Made by a program: the position numbers and the translations under genes. DNA of 64,000 nt from CANLBN01 sp034111645 (GTDB taxonomy: Bacteria; Pseudomonadota; Gammaproteobacteria; Pseudomonadales; Cellvibrionaceae). The notes beneath the pieces were generated by a model. The model was not told the DNA's origin. It did no database searches and saw nothing but the letters and a program-made list of their open reading frames with translations. Every line of letters begins with the position of its first letter. The first letter of the stretch is position 1. Below are positions 37,106 to 47,045 of this stretch, piece after piece. Where the stretch lies: the NCBI GenBank assembly GCA_034111645.1, contig JAWUWW010000042.1:89220-153219 (forward strand). Reading direction: 5' to 3'.

Positions 37106-37939
37106 ATGGTCGTGAATATAGAATCATTTTTAAGTGTGGAAAATATAAATCAGATGGTGACATTTGTTGCTAGCTATGGCGTTAAACTTGTCATTGCGAT
37201 CGCTATCTTTATTGTTGGTAAGTGGATCGCTAAAAAAGTGACAGGGTTTCTTGGCAAGCGCATGCTTGCTAGTAATGTCGACATTACTGTAAGTAAATTT
37301 GTACAAAATATTTTTTACTATATTTTGATGGTCGTCATTATCATTGCAGCTCTTGGCCAAATAGGTATTCAAACAGCGTCTTTTGTTGCCATCATTGCTG
37401 CCGCTGGTTTAGCGGTCGGATTAGCATTACAGGGCTCGCTTGCAAACTTCGCAGCTGGAGTTTTATTAATATTATTTCGTCCTATTAAAGTGGGTGACTT
37501 TGTAGAAGTTGCCGGCGTTGCTGGTAGCGTTGATGAGATATCTATTTTTTCCACTAGGCTAATAACGCCAGACAATAAGACTGTTATTGCTGCCAATGCT
37601 TCGGTTATGGGGTCTAACATTATTAATTATTCGACACAGCCAACACGCCGTGTCGATTTAGTGATTGGGGTTAGTTATGATTCAGATATTGAGCAAGTAA
37701 AGAATATACTGAAAGACATTGCCGATAGCGATGAACGTGTGCTTAAAGATAAAGATGTCACGATTGGCGTGCTTGCATTAGCAGATTCATCGATTAATTT
37801 AGTGTTTCGCCCATGGGTAAATACTGCCGATTATTGGGGCGTACATTATGATTTTCACGAAAGAGTGAAAAAACATTTTGATGAGGCAGGTGTCGGCATT
37901 CCTTATCCAACAATGGATATCAATGTAAGCAAAGATTAA
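37106..37939 (+). CDS. Small-conductance mechanosensitive channel, MscS family
   Basis: 277 aa, close to E. coli MscS. Three membrane helices occupy about 18-36, 68-90 and 92-125; the pore helix is the Gly/Ala-rich SFVAIIAAAGLAVGLALQGSLANFAAGVLLILFRP. The beta domain follows (VGDFVEVAGVAGSVDEISIFSTRLITPDN), and the C-terminal cytoplasmic vestibule ends with VGIPYPTMDINV. It releases solutes on osmotic downshock. A GAGGAG ribosome-binding site precedes the ATG and a perfect terminator follows the gene. Confidence 0.95.
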   Translation: MVVNIESFLSVENINQMVTFVASYGVKLVIAIAIFIVGKWIAKKVTGFLGKRMLASNVDITVSKFVQNIFYYILMVVIIIAALGQIGIQTASFVAIIAAAGLAVGLALQGSLANFAAGVLLILFRPIKVGDFVEVAGVAGSVDEISIFSTRLITPDNKTVIAANASVMGSNIINYSTQPTRRVDLVIGVSYDSDIEQVKNILKDIADSDERVLKDKDVTIGVLALADSSINLVFRPWVNTADYWGVHYDFHERVKKHFDEAGVGIPYPTMDINVSKD

Positions 37940-37981
37940 TACTTGATAAACAAAAAATAAATTTTTAGTAAAATAATTAGT

Positions 37982-38014
37982 ATAAAAAAACCCGCAAGTT
38001 GCGGGTTTTTTTAT
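37982..38014. terminator. Strong bidirectional terminator between mscS-like gene and rnt
   Basis: AAAAAAACCCGC and GCGGGTTTTTTT form a near-perfect palindrome (37982-38014) with A-run and T-run on either side. It serves the plus-strand channel gene and probably also rnt on the minus strand. Confidence 0.96.
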
Positions 38015-38054
38015 AAAAGATGTCATGATTATTTATCGGAAGCATCCATTGTAG

Positions 38055-38708
38055 TTATTCGTTATCAGTCATATTATAAGCTAAAGGCCAGCCACCTAGG
38101 GCTTGCCATTTATTGACAATTCCACAAAATAGCTCAGCGGTTTTTTCTGCATCGTAAGCGGCAGAGTGGGCTTTACGATTGCTAAAGTCTATACCCGCCG
38201 TTTTACAAGCTTTCGCTAACACTGTCTGACCATAAGCTAGGCCTGCCAGGGTAGCTGTGTCCATGCATGAAAATGGGTGGAAAGGATTGCGTTTAATATT
38301 ACAACGACTCGACGCAGCATTGATAAAACCTAAGTCAAAATGTGCATTATGTGCGACCATCACAGCCCTAGTGCAGTCGTTAGCTTTGACTGAACTACGA
38401 ATATGTTGAAATAAATCTTTTAATGCACTACTTTCAGATTCGGTTTCTCGATTGCCGCTTTCGACATCAATGCCCGTAAATTCTATTGCTGAATCCTCGA
38501 TGTTAGAATTAGGAAAAGGCTCAACTTGGTAGCTATATATCTCGTCTATCTCTAACATTCCAAGCCCATCCATCGTTAATGTGACGGCTGCAACCTCTAA
38601 GAGTGCATCGGTTTGTGCATTAAAGCCGCCGGTTTCTACGTCGATAACAACGGGTAAAAAACCTCTGAAGCGATCAGCAAGCATTGTCATTGGTCCAAAA
38701 TCGGGCAC
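38055..38708 (-). CDS. rnt: Ribonuclease T
   Basis: 217 aa. RNase T trims the 3' ends of tRNAs and other stable RNAs. The DEDDh exonuclease motifs are intact: VIDVETGGF (Asp23, Glu25), VAHNAHFDLGF (Asp) and HSAAYDAEKTAELF (His, Asp). The start is GTG at 38708, 5 nt after an AAGGAG site, in preference to the later ATGs. The gene faces away from motY; rnt and motY are also neighbours in Pseudomonas, which supports both calls. Confidence 0.95.
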   Translation of the reverse strand: MPDFGPMTMLADRFRGFLPVVIDVETGGFNAQTDALLEVAAVTLTMDGLGMLEIDEIYSYQVEPFPNSNIEDSAIEFTGIDVESGNRETESESSALKDLFQHIRSSVKANDCTRAVMVAHNAHFDLGFINAASSRCNIKRNPFHPFSCMDTATLAGLAYGQTVLAKACKTAGIDFSNRKAHSAAYDAEKTAELFCGIVNKWQALGGWPLAYNMTDNE

Positions 38709-38934
38709 ATCTTCTCCTTAGTGGTTAGTTAATTAGCACTATATACGTCTGCACGATATAAAATAAGCAATTATGCTTGAAAACCATTAAATTCTTTAGA
38801 TAATTACCAGTAAGCGCATCCTACAGAAAAAGCGTGAATAACGCAGGCATTTTAAAAATTTGCTTAGGTTTAGAAAAGCAGTTTACGTCATTGATAAAGA
38901 AAAAGCGGTAAAGAAAACGCTATAATGGTCGATA

Positions 38935-39999
38935 ATGGTATTAATAGAATTTAAAATGAGCTTGCGATCTTTCGTGAAAATATTACCGACTACTCTAATT
39001 GTAGGATTCGCAGCCTTATTGTATGGAGGCCAGCTAATGGCGTCTATACAATATGCTACGCGAACGGATGCTGTTGTTTGGGAGGTCGAGAGCTCTAAGT
39101 TTATTTGCAGCCTTACCCAGCCAATAGATGGCTTTGGCGATGCAGTATTTCAGCGTGAAGCCGGAACCTCAACAAAATTTTATCTTAAATCCAGTATGGC
39201 ACGAATGAAAACGGGTAAAGCCGCTCTGATCGCGCGACCACCGCCTTGGTCTTCACAAAAAACGACCTTGCAGTTAGGTACTGTTGACGTTCAAGAAAGT
39301 CGACAACCAATAACGGTTGGGCGCAAATTGTCGGAGCGGATGTTATCGGAGTTACAGCGAGGCCTATTATTAGATTTTCAACGACAAGCCCTTTATGGCG
39401 GTAATGAGCCAATTAGAGTGACTGTTTCAAGTATTGGTTTTCGTGATAGTTATGAAGAATATCTAAAATGCCAAGGAGGCCTGCTGAGCGTTAACTATAA
39501 GCAAATAGAACGCTCAACATTGAATTACAATAATTCAGAAGAAGACCTAAAAGATAGTGTTAAGCGTCGATTAGATGCCTTAGTGAGTTATGTCAAGGAA
39601 GATCCTAGTGTCAAAGCTATTTATATAGATAGTCATACCGACAGCGAGGGAATACGCGGAGAGAATTTATTAAAGTCAGAACTCCGTGCAGAGCGCGTGT
39701 TCAACTACCTTGTTGAGAGTGGTATAGACTCTAAGACTATTGCCATGCGCTGGCATGGAAAGCGCTATCCATTAGAATCTAATAGAACCGAAAAAGGTAA
39801 AGCTGAAAATAGACGAGTCACGGTGCGTTTAAGTAAAGAGCCACCGCAGTTTTTAGTCAATGAAAATAGTAATCAGGCAGCACTTATAAGAAAAGAAGAA
39901 GAGGCTGCGACAAATGAGCAAGAAATTCTAGAACAAGAAGCCCCAATAGAAGCCGTTATTGGAGTTGAAGAGCCCGCACCTGTAAAACCTGTTAATTAA
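38935..39999 (+). CDS. motY: MotY-like OmpA-family flagellar motor protein
   Basis: 354 aa (or 347 from the ATG at 38956, MSLRSF, which gives a more normal signal peptide). After the signal (cleavage near LMA-SIQ) comes the MotY N-terminal domain (YATRTDAVVWEVESSKFICSLTQPIDGFGDAVFQREAG), then an OmpA-like peptidoglycan-binding domain (about 205-300: IDSHTDSEGIRGENLLKSELRAERV, ENRRVTVRL) and a Glu/Ala-rich tail. MotY forms the T-ring that holds stator units in polar flagellar motors. No other flagellar gene is in the window, and the call rests on the N-terminal domain and on its place beside rnt. Confidence 0.85.
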   Translation: MVLIEFKMSLRSFVKILPTTLIVGFAALLYGGQLMASIQYATRTDAVVWEVESSKFICSLTQPIDGFGDAVFQREAGTSTKFYLKSSMARMKTGKAALIARPPPWSSQKTTLQLGTVDVQESRQPITVGRKLSERMLSELQRGLLLDFQRQALYGGNEPIRVTVSSIGFRDSYEEYLKCQGGLLSVNYKQIERSTLNYNNSEEDLKDSVKRRLDALVSYVKEDPSVKAIYIDSHTDSEGIRGENLLKSELRAERVFNYLVESGIDSKTIAMRWHGKRYPLESNRTEKGKAENRRVTVRLSKEPPQFLVNENSNQAALIRKEEEAATNEQEILEQEAPIEAVIGVEEPAPVKPVN

Positions 40000-40417
40000 T
40001 TGTTTAAATAAAACCTTATATTTTAAACAAATATGGGGTGACAACAATATAAATAAACTTGACCCCCCATAAGGTTTTTAGTGACTTATCTCAAGTGAAT
40101 GATCAACGCTAATGCGCATGGCTAATGCAATAATATAGAGATAAGTGCGCTGATATCTTACCTGTTAAATTTGTTTCGCATTAGGCATGTGAGCTGTAAA
40201 TATCTGTTATTATTAAATTGGTGTTTAATAATGTCTTTGTTGTAGTTTATTATCTGCTAGGTTTTTGTGTGGATTCCTCGTGAAAACCTATCCTAGGATT
40301 TTGAACAGAGCTTTGAATCGAGCTTATAATCAGGGTTTTGAATAAGGCTTTAAATCCAAGGATCTTAAAAAACTATAATAGAAGACACATAATTTAGTAA
40401 TAAAAGATGGGGCTGTT
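40000..40417. other. Intergenic region between motY and lemA
   Basis: No ORF is visible in these 418 bp. A hairpin at 40032-40071 is listed separately. Near the right end two overlapping phrases around 40303-40365 repeat the theme gaatcga/gaataagg-gcttt, suggesting minor local duplication. Confidence 0.35.
40032..40071. repeat. Extragenic inverted repeat after motY
   Basis: TATGGGG (40032-40038) and CCCCATA (40065-40071) pair perfectly across a 26-nt AT-rich loop, with TGAC next to each arm. It lies 32 bp after the motY stop. It may be a terminator or a single REP-like unit; no second copy was noticed in the window. Confidence 0.5.
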
Positions 40418-41014
40418 ATGTCTGTAACCACGATTGTTGTGCTTGTTGTTTTAGTCGGTTTGTTTTTATACATTGTCAGTATTTATAATCGCTTAGTGAG
40501 TTTAAAAAATCGTTATCAAAACGGTTTTGCACAGATAGAAGTGCAGCTGAAACGACGCTATGATTTGATTCCTAATTTGGTCGAGACCGCAAAAGCTTAT
40601 TTAGAGCATGAGCGCGGTACTCTAGAGGCTGTTATCTCGGCGCGAAATCAGGCATCAAAGGGATTAGAAAAAGCAGCGAGCAATCCATCGGATGCCAATG
40701 CAATGGATTTATTAGGCCAAGCCGAGGGCATGCTGAATTCGGCAATGGGTAAACTCAATATTGTCGTTGAAGCTTATCCCGAGTTAAAAGCCAATGAAAA
40801 TATGATGCAAGTTTCGGAAGAGCTTACCTCTACCGAAAACAAAGTTGCTTTTGCTCGTCAAGCCTTTAACGATGGCGTTACGCTTTATAACGAATTCCGC
40901 CAAAGCTTTCCTCCGGTTGTTTTTGCTGGCATGTTTGGTCATCCGCAGGATGCTGCACTCTTAGAGTTTGCCGATAGCGCCGAAATACAAGCAGCGCCAA
41001 AAGTGAGCTTTTAA
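40418..41014 (+). CDS. LemA family protein
   Basis: 198 aa. One N-terminal membrane helix (about 3-22) is followed by the LemA signature NRLVSLKNRYQNGFAQIEVQLKRRYDLIPNLVETAKAYLEHERGTLEAVISARNQA and a four-helix domain. The C-terminal FRQSFPPVVFAGMFGHPQDAALLEF is also typical. The role of LemA is not settled; it is often encoded beside M48 or TPM-domain proteins, as here where an M48 protease follows 295 bp downstream. Confidence 0.94.
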   Translation: MSVTTIVVLVVLVGLFLYIVSIYNRLVSLKNRYQNGFAQIEVQLKRRYDLIPNLVETAKAYLEHERGTLEAVISARNQASKGLEKAASNPSDANAMDLLGQAEGMLNSAMGKLNIVVEAYPELKANENMMQVSEELTSTENKVAFARQAFNDGVTLYNEFRQSFPPVVFAGMFGHPQDAALLEFADSAEIQAAPKVSF

Positions 41015-41309
41015 TTTAATGGTTAAAGGCGAAACTTGTATAGCAGCAGTCAGTTAATAAGTGTCGTCATACAAGGCAATATACTTTTCCTGTTGTTTTA
41101 ATCAATTGTTTTTGATGACGCGATAGCAGCTTAATTTTATGCTTCGCTTATTTTTTTAATAAATCCTTTTAGTAAGAGTTGGCAAAAAATTACGATGAGA
41201 GTATCTGATCATTTCTTAATTATACGCTTGCATCTGATCTACGCTCTCGCGTTATTAAGGGGTACGCAACGTCTCAAAGTAAAAGCTCTTTTTATGCCAA
41301 GGTCTCATT

Positions 41310-43388
41310 ATGAACTTTTATGAGCATCAAGATTTAGCCCGCAAACAAACAAAGCGACTGCTTATTATCTTTGCGATAGCACTTATAGGCTTAATTATAT
41401 TGACGGCTTATGTTGTTGCAGGTGTTGGATATATTTTAGGGCTCCATAATGCACGTTTTGAAACCTATCAAACAGGACAATCTATTTGGTCGATATCGTC
41501 TCAAGTTTTTGACTGGCAATATTTAGGGTTAATTGCCTTGGGTGTTTTATCGGTAGTTTTTATGGCATCGCTATTTCGTATGATGCAATTAAGTGCTGGC
41601 GGTAAGGTGATTGCCGAGCAGCTAGGAGGCCGATTAATTAATGCTAATCCGCGCGACGCTTTCGAAAGAAAGTTACTTAATGTTGTAGAAGAAATGGCGA
41701 TAGCCTCGGGCACCTCTGTGCCTAGTGTTTATGTCATGGATGAAATGGGCATTAATGCTTTTGCGGCTGGGTTTCAATCGGCTGATGCGGTGATTGGTGT
41801 CACGCGTGGAGCGATCGAATGTTTGGATCGTGAAGAATTACAGGGCGTTATTGCGCACGAATTTAGCCATATTCTCAATGGCGATATGCGCCTAAATTTA
41901 CGCCTAATAGGCATGATTTACGGCATTATTGTGATTGCGAATACTGGGCGTTATTTAATGTATGCGCGTGGTTCTAACCGTGATCGTGGCAAAACCGTGA
42001 GTATTGGTATTGCCTTAATGTTGTTGGGTTATCTAGGCATTTTCTTTGGCAATCTCATCAAAGCGGCTATATCGCGGCAACGTGAATTTTTAGCAGATGC
42101 ATCGGCCGTACAATATACTCGTAGTAATGCCGGTATTGGTGGCGCACTTAAAAAAATTGGTGGTTTATCTAGCATCTCATCTAGCCGCCAAGATTGGAAA
42201 GCTGAAGACGTTAATGAATTCAGTCATATGCTGTTTTCTCAAGGTCTACACTTCAATTTTTTTAATAGCTGGATGGCAACTCATCCACCATTATCAGAGC
42301 GGATTAAAAGAATCGATCCTAGTTGGGATGGTGGTTTTATAGTTCCAAACGAAAACTCATCTGCCTCAAAGAATGCCGTCACAGACGAAGAAAGAGCATT
42401 TCAAGCCAATGCTAATGCTAGAGCACTTGCGGGAGTTGCAGGTCTTGCTGCAAGTGCCTCTGCAATATCATCATCCACTAGCTCTTTATCCACTAAGAAT
42501 GCCGGCGCTCTCAATATCACAGACTTAAGTGTTGATGACTTAGTTAACGCGATTGATCACTCTGGCGACCCAAGCGATAAAACTATCGAGCAGGCATCAA
42601 ATGAGTTAAAAAGTTTAAAAGCAGAGTTCGAGATATTGTGTGAAAAAATACACGAACCTTATAATGCACGCGGCTTAGTTTTTGCGATGTTACTCGATAC
42701 GAATAGCTCAGTTCGTCAACAGCAATGGGCCAGTATTGAGGCGAATCAAAGCCCAGAATTATTAAAGCAAACGCGGTTTATTTATTTTCAGCTAGATTTA
42801 TTGCAGCCAACGCAGCCGATGATGTTACTTAACTTGGCCTTACCTATTTTAAAAGCATTGAGTGAGGCTCAATTTAAAGCATTAAAAGTTCAACTGTTGG
42901 CCTTAATAAAAATAGATAAAAAAATAGAGTTAAGAGAATGGGCACTTTATCATTTAGTCGATCATCATTGTCGGCCTAAAAAACTTAATCAGTTTCGAAA
43001 CGTTGATTTAAAAAGTTGTAAGCCAGCTGTTGCGCGACTGCTCTCCGCCTTAGCCAATATTGCTTTTGTTAGTAGATCTGATGACAACGATGATGTCGAC
43101 AGTGTTGATGTTGAATCCGAGGCGGCAAAGAAAATTTTCGAGTCAGTAATTGCCAGCGAGTTTGATTTTTTATTACGTTGGTATCCTTCCAAAGAATTAA
43201 CCACCGAATTGCTAAACCAATCGCTTGAGCAAGTGCGCCATTTAAAACCGCTACAAAAACCACAATTACTAAAAGCCTGTGTAAAAATCATTCAGCACGA
43301 CGGTATTATCGAGGCAAGTGAATTGGAGCTTATTAGCTGTATAGCTCAAGCCATCGACTGCCCGCTGCCCTACATGGGCGTAGGGTAA
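41310..43388 (+). CDS. M48 family membrane metalloprotease (HtpX-like) with C-terminal TerB-like region
   Basis: 692 aa, more than twice HtpX. Membrane helices lie at about 17-44 and 71-90. The zinc site is HEFSH (183-187) with the third ligand in REFLADASAVQYTR. Two further helices lie at about 195-210 and 230-248. The catalytic domain ends near 345 (ATHPPLSERIKRIDPSWDG). The remaining 340 residues are soluble; the last 45 (KACVKIIQHDGIIEASELELISCIAQAIDCPLPYM) look like a TerB-type helical domain. This long form next to lemA is seen in other gammaproteobacteria. It probably degrades membrane proteins. Confidence 0.9.
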   Translation: MNFYEHQDLARKQTKRLLIIFAIALIGLIILTAYVVAGVGYILGLHNARFETYQTGQSIWSISSQVFDWQYLGLIALGVLSVVFMASLFRMMQLSAGGKVIAEQLGGRLINANPRDAFERKLLNVVEEMAIASGTSVPSVYVMDEMGINAFAAGFQSADAVIGVTRGAIECLDREELQGVIAHEFSHILNGDMRLNLRLIGMIYGIIVIANTGRYLMYARGSNRDRGKTVSIGIALMLLGYLGIFFGNLIKAAISRQREFLADASAVQYTRSNAGIGGALKKIGGLSSISSSRQDWKAEDVNEFSHMLFSQGLHFNFFNSWMATHPPLSERIKRIDPSWDGGFIVPNENSSASKNAVTDEERAFQANANARALAGVAGLAASASAISSSTSSLSTKNAGALNITDLSVDDLVNAIDHSGDPSDKTIEQASNELKSLKAEFEILCEKIHEPYNARGLVFAMLLDTNSSVRQQQWASIEANQSPELLKQTRFIYFQLDLLQPTQPMMLLNLALPILKALSEAQFKALKVQLLALIKIDKKIELREWALYHLVDHHCRPKKLNQFRNVDLKSCKPAVARLLSALANIAFVSRSDDNDDVDSVDVESEAAKKIFESVIASEFDFLLRWYPSKELTTELLNQSLEQVRHLKPLQKPQLLKACVKIIQHDGIIEASELELISCIAQAIDCPLPYMGVG

Positions 43389-43540
43389 GGTCAAAAAGCA
43401 GCAACAACAATTGTGTAAGCGTTTTTTTATCACTTCTTTAGCCGCTATAATATTGGGAATTCATCATTAGCTAAATTAACTAGTTAATAGTCACTAATGT
43501 GATAAAAAATCATGTCGCAAAAATTAAAAGGGCTAGAGTT

Positions 43541-45463
43541 ATGGATCACACTAAAGCGATGATCAATAAAGGTATTGCTAAACTAGCACTGCTTATATTT
43601 TTTGTTGCTTTAACTTTTGCACAAGCCTGCGTGGCTCAAGTGTCTGCCGATAATCCCGAGCAAGATGTAACGCCTGAAAATAATCTTTCCGGTAAATTAG
43701 CTCAAGCCGTTAGCAAACGACGTGAAATGGTGGTGACAGCAAATCCCTTGGCAACCGCTGCGGGGGAGCGTATTTTACGTGCTGGCGGTACTGCTACCGA
43801 TGCTATGATTGCCGTGCAGGCATTATTAGGCTTGGTTGAGCCGCAATCTGGCGGTCTTGGTGGGGGTGCGTTTGTTGTCTACTACGACGCGCAAAATAAT
43901 AAAACAACCACTATTGATGCGCGCGAAACAGCACCTGCAGCAGCAAGAGAGGATCGCTTTTCTAAACTAAGTGATACCACCCCGACTAAGAGTAGATTTG
44001 TTAACGCTTGGCAAAGTGGATTGTCCGTAGGTGTCCCCGGGGTGCCGCGTATGCTCGAGTTTATGCATAAGCGCTATGGTTATCTGCCATGGCGAGAGCT
44101 TTATAAGCCTGCTATTCGTCTCGCACAGCGGGGGTTTCCACTAACAGAGCGAACCAGCAATCAAGTATCAAGCTTATTAAGTTTTTTTGATCAAGCATGC
44201 GATGCGCGCCTGACTTTTCGTGATGCTACTGCCTTTGAATATTTTGCTAACCCAGGCTGTAGTGCAAAACCTGCGGGGACCATGGTTAAAAACCCTGAGT
44301 ATGCAAAGACATTAATAACATTAAGTCGTTTTGGTGCAGAGCCTTTTTATACGGGCAAAATAGCAGCTAATATCGTGGCGGCGGTTCAAGGCGATAAAAA
44401 TATTGCCGGTGATATGACCCTGCAAGATCTAGCAAACTATGAGGTGGTCGAGCGTGAGCCATTATGTGTTAAATACCGTGGTCGCAATGTCTGTGGTATG
44501 GGGCCACCATCTTCTGGTGTTTTAGCAGTGGGTCAAATTTTAGGAATTCTGGAAAACTTTGATTTTAGTGGCAAAGATCCCCTCAATGCTGATGTTGTAC
44601 ATCTTTTTACGCAAGCGAATCGCCTAGCTTTTGCCGACCGTGCTCGTTATGTAGGTGACCCCGACTTCATTAAAATTCCCGTCGAGGGGCTGATAAATAA
44701 AGACTATTTAGCGACCCGCGCGGCATTAATTAACGATACCGATTTGGGCAAAGTACAGGCAGGTATTCCCGAGGGTGTATTTGATCCACTCACGCCAGAT
44801 AATCGCACTAAAGAATCGGGCACCAGCCATGTCTCGATTATTGATCGTTACGGTAATGCCTTATCAATGACGACAACAATAGAAAGCTCTTTTGGTAATG
44901 GCGTTATGGTTAATGGATTTCTACTCAATAACCAATTAACAGATTTCTCTTTTGCGGCAACAGGTGATGATGGTCTGCCAACGGCAAATCGCGTTCAGCC
45001 CAATAAGCGCCCACGAAGCTCTATGTCGCCAACTATTGTGTTTGATAAGAACGGACGTGTAGAAATAGTCACAGGTTCGCCCGGCGGGTCGCGCATTATT
45101 GGCTACACGGCACAATCAATTTTTAATATAATTGAGTTCGGTCTTGACCCCCAAGAGGCGATTAACGTGCCTCACTATATGAACCAAAATGGTCGCACTG
45201 ATTTAGAACAGCCGATTCCGGGTATTACTTTAGACTACGATGTAGATGGTTTAGCGGCGGAGTTACAGTTGCGTGGCCACAGCGATCCCGATGCAGATTT
45301 GAGCGAACGCTCAGTAGGGATTATTGCCCAAGCGAGTGGTCTCTCTATTATTCAAGTAGATGAACCTAGCGACAAAAGCGGTTTTGACTATTTTTTTAAA
45401 CCAAAACCAGTATTAATAGGTGGCGCCGATAAGCGTCGCGACGGAGCTGTTGGTGGGCATTAA
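43541..45463 (+). CDS. ggt: Gamma-glutamyltransferase
   Basis: 640 aa from the ATG at 43541, chosen for the AAAGGG site about 9 nt upstream and for the signal peptide it gives (KLALLIFFVALTFAQACVAQ); a GTG at 43499 would add 14 residues. The periplasmic precursor cleaves itself at Thr428 in ESGTSHVSIIDRYGNALSMTTTIE, giving large and small subunits. Other motifs: EPQSGGLGGGAFVVYYD, DARETAPAAA, SSMSPTIVFDKNGR and GSPGGSRIIGYT. It splits glutathione and transfers the gamma-glutamyl group. An Ala/Cys (QACVAQ) at the signal end could also be a lipobox, though a weak one. Confidence 0.95.
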   Translation: MDHTKAMINKGIAKLALLIFFVALTFAQACVAQVSADNPEQDVTPENNLSGKLAQAVSKRREMVVTANPLATAAGERILRAGGTATDAMIAVQALLGLVEPQSGGLGGGAFVVYYDAQNNKTTTIDARETAPAAAREDRFSKLSDTTPTKSRFVNAWQSGLSVGVPGVPRMLEFMHKRYGYLPWRELYKPAIRLAQRGFPLTERTSNQVSSLLSFFDQACDARLTFRDATAFEYFANPGCSAKPAGTMVKNPEYAKTLITLSRFGAEPFYTGKIAANIVAAVQGDKNIAGDMTLQDLANYEVVEREPLCVKYRGRNVCGMGPPSSGVLAVGQILGILENFDFSGKDPLNADVVHLFTQANRLAFADRARYVGDPDFIKIPVEGLINKDYLATRAALINDTDLGKVQAGIPEGVFDPLTPDNRTKESGTSHVSIIDRYGNALSMTTTIESSFGNGVMVNGFLLNNQLTDFSFAATGDDGLPTANRVQPNKRPRSSMSPTIVFDKNGRVEIVTGSPGGSRIIGYTAQSIFNIIEFGLDPQEAINVPHYMNQNGRTDLEQPIPGITLDYDVDGLAAELQLRGHSDPDADLSERSVGIIAQASGLSIIQVDEPSDKSGFDYFFKPKPVLIGGADKRRDGAVGGH

Positions 45464-45609
45464 ATTACCAACTGATCGTATTAATATTAAAAACTTAAGC
45501 ATAAAAAGCTGAAACGTTATTGTAAGTACTTTTTTATGTTGGAGTAATTTCTTAGTTTCAATATGAGAACTTATTTAGCAATAAAAGTGATAATAATGGA
45601 GAGCAGTTA

Positions 45610-46161
45610 GTGTTGATGCACTATTTGAACATAGGTTTATTATCGTTGCTTCTTTTTAGTTGTAGCCAGAAAAATATTAATCAAAAGAGTCTTATGATGC
45701 ATGATGCAAACAGTTCTTTCTTTGAGATTCCATTGAATTCCGATGAGAAAACGACATGTTCACCTGCTGAAAAAGAATCAAATTGGCTAGGTATTTTGAT
45801 AAATGCTCCTCTCAGTATTGAAAAGAGCAGGTTGATCTTTCCTGTTTGTGGTTATTATCGATTAAACCTGACCAGTATAATTAACAGCGATCCTTTAACA
45901 ATTAAGGTGCGCCATATTGAAACAAATACTGAATATAGCGGTGTTATGGTCGATATTGATGATAACCCTGAAGCACCCGCTCCAATTATTGAAGCCACTG
46001 AAGAAGATGTGGGTAATTATGATAATACGATATTGGGTAGCTACTTCAATCCAAATATTTTAGATTATGTCGACATGCCATTTATAGGGGGTAGGTACCA
46101 AGTTGTTATAGAATATGGTAATCAACAATCAAATACAGTCTATGTATCTATCCATGAATAA
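45610..46161 (+). CDS. Hypothetical lipoprotein, 183 aa
   Basis: The start is GTG at 45610 or ATG at 45616. The signal ends in a good lipobox (LLFSC), so the mature protein is lipid-anchored. It contains one further Cys pair (KTTCSPAEK and FPVCGYYRLN) and a strand-rich domain ending YQVVIEYGNQQSNTVYVSIHE, like an Ig- or C2-type sandwich. No family was recognised. The gene is single, between ggt and truC. Confidence 0.7.
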   Translation: MLMHYLNIGLLSLLLFSCSQKNINQKSLMMHDANSSFFEIPLNSDEKTTCSPAEKESNWLGILINAPLSIEKSRLIFPVCGYYRLNLTSIINSDPLTIKVRHIETNTEYSGVMVDIDDNPEAPAPIIEATEEDVGNYDNTILGSYFNPNILDYVDMPFIGGRYQVVIEYGNQQSNTVYVSIHE

Positions 46162-46250
46162 GTGTTCTAAGCGTAAAACATATTAATCACTACATACTAG
46201 GGTGCCAGAAAAATAAATGTATTTAGGATGTACGTGGCAAATGAAAAATA

Positions 46251-47045
46251 ATGAATCAACATTTGTTAGATAAGCCCCTAACTATTCTTTATCAAGACGA
46301 GTTCTTAGTTGCGGTATATAAGCCCGAAGGCTTGCTAGTTCATAAAAGCAATATTGATAAAAATGAGACGCAGTTTTTATTGCAAATTCTGCGCGATCAA
46401 GTGGGCAAATATTTATTTCCTATTCACAGGCTCGATAAACCAAGCTCTGGGCTTATATTATTTGGCTTGAATGCGTCAGTTACTGCAGATATTCAACAGC
46501 AGATGCAGAGTAATGCAGCCATAAAACAATATCTTTTAATCTGTCGCGGTTATACCCCAGAGTCAGTAATTATTAATCACCCTTTAACGCCGATTGATGA
46601 CTTTAAAAAGAGAGCCAGTAACGATTTTAAAAACAAGGCTAGTAATGATTTTAAAAAAGAGACTGGCAATATTAAAAATATCAAACCCGCTCAAGAAGCT
46701 ATTACCGAAATTACCCGACTAGATACAGTCGAGTTAAATGTAGCCATAGATAAATACCCCTCTAGTCGATATTCATTAGTGCAGGCAAAGCTTTTAACGG
46801 GGCGTAAGCATCAAATTCGTCGCCACATGAAGCATATTAGTCATCCTATCATTGGTTGTCCTAAGTATGGAAAATCGACCCATAATCGATATTTTGCTAA
46901 CACCTATAATGTGCCTCGTTTATTGTTACATTCCTATAAAATGACCTTCGAGCACCCAGTGTGCGGCCTGTCTGTGGTCATAACAGCAAAGCCTCAAGGT
47001 GGCTTTAAACACTTAATGCAATGTTTTGACTGGCAACTGCCATAA
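46251..47045 (+). CDS. truC: tRNA pseudouridine synthase, TruC-like (RluA family), with repeat insert
   Basis: 264 aa. The catalytic Asp62 lies in FPIHRLDKPSSGLILFGL, and the family continues with LLTGRKHQIRRHMKHISHPIIGCPKYGKSTHNR and LLLHSYKMTFEHP. TruC modifies U65 in some tRNAs; the absence of an S4 domain and the length agree. Residues about 118-145 are an insert with three near-copies of a DFKK/SNDFKN unit, absent from usual TruC and created by tandem duplication at the DNA level. It lies in a loop between strands. Confidence 0.88.
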   Translation: MNQHLLDKPLTILYQDEFLVAVYKPEGLLVHKSNIDKNETQFLLQILRDQVGKYLFPIHRLDKPSSGLILFGLNASVTADIQQQMQSNAAIKQYLLICRGYTPESVIINHPLTPIDDFKKRASNDFKNKASNDFKKETGNIKNIKPAQEAITEITRLDTVELNVAIDKYPSSRYSLVQAKLLTGRKHQIRRHMKHISHPIIGCPKYGKSTHNRYFANTYNVPRLLLHSYKMTFEHPVCGLSVVITAKPQGGFKHLMQCFDWQLP

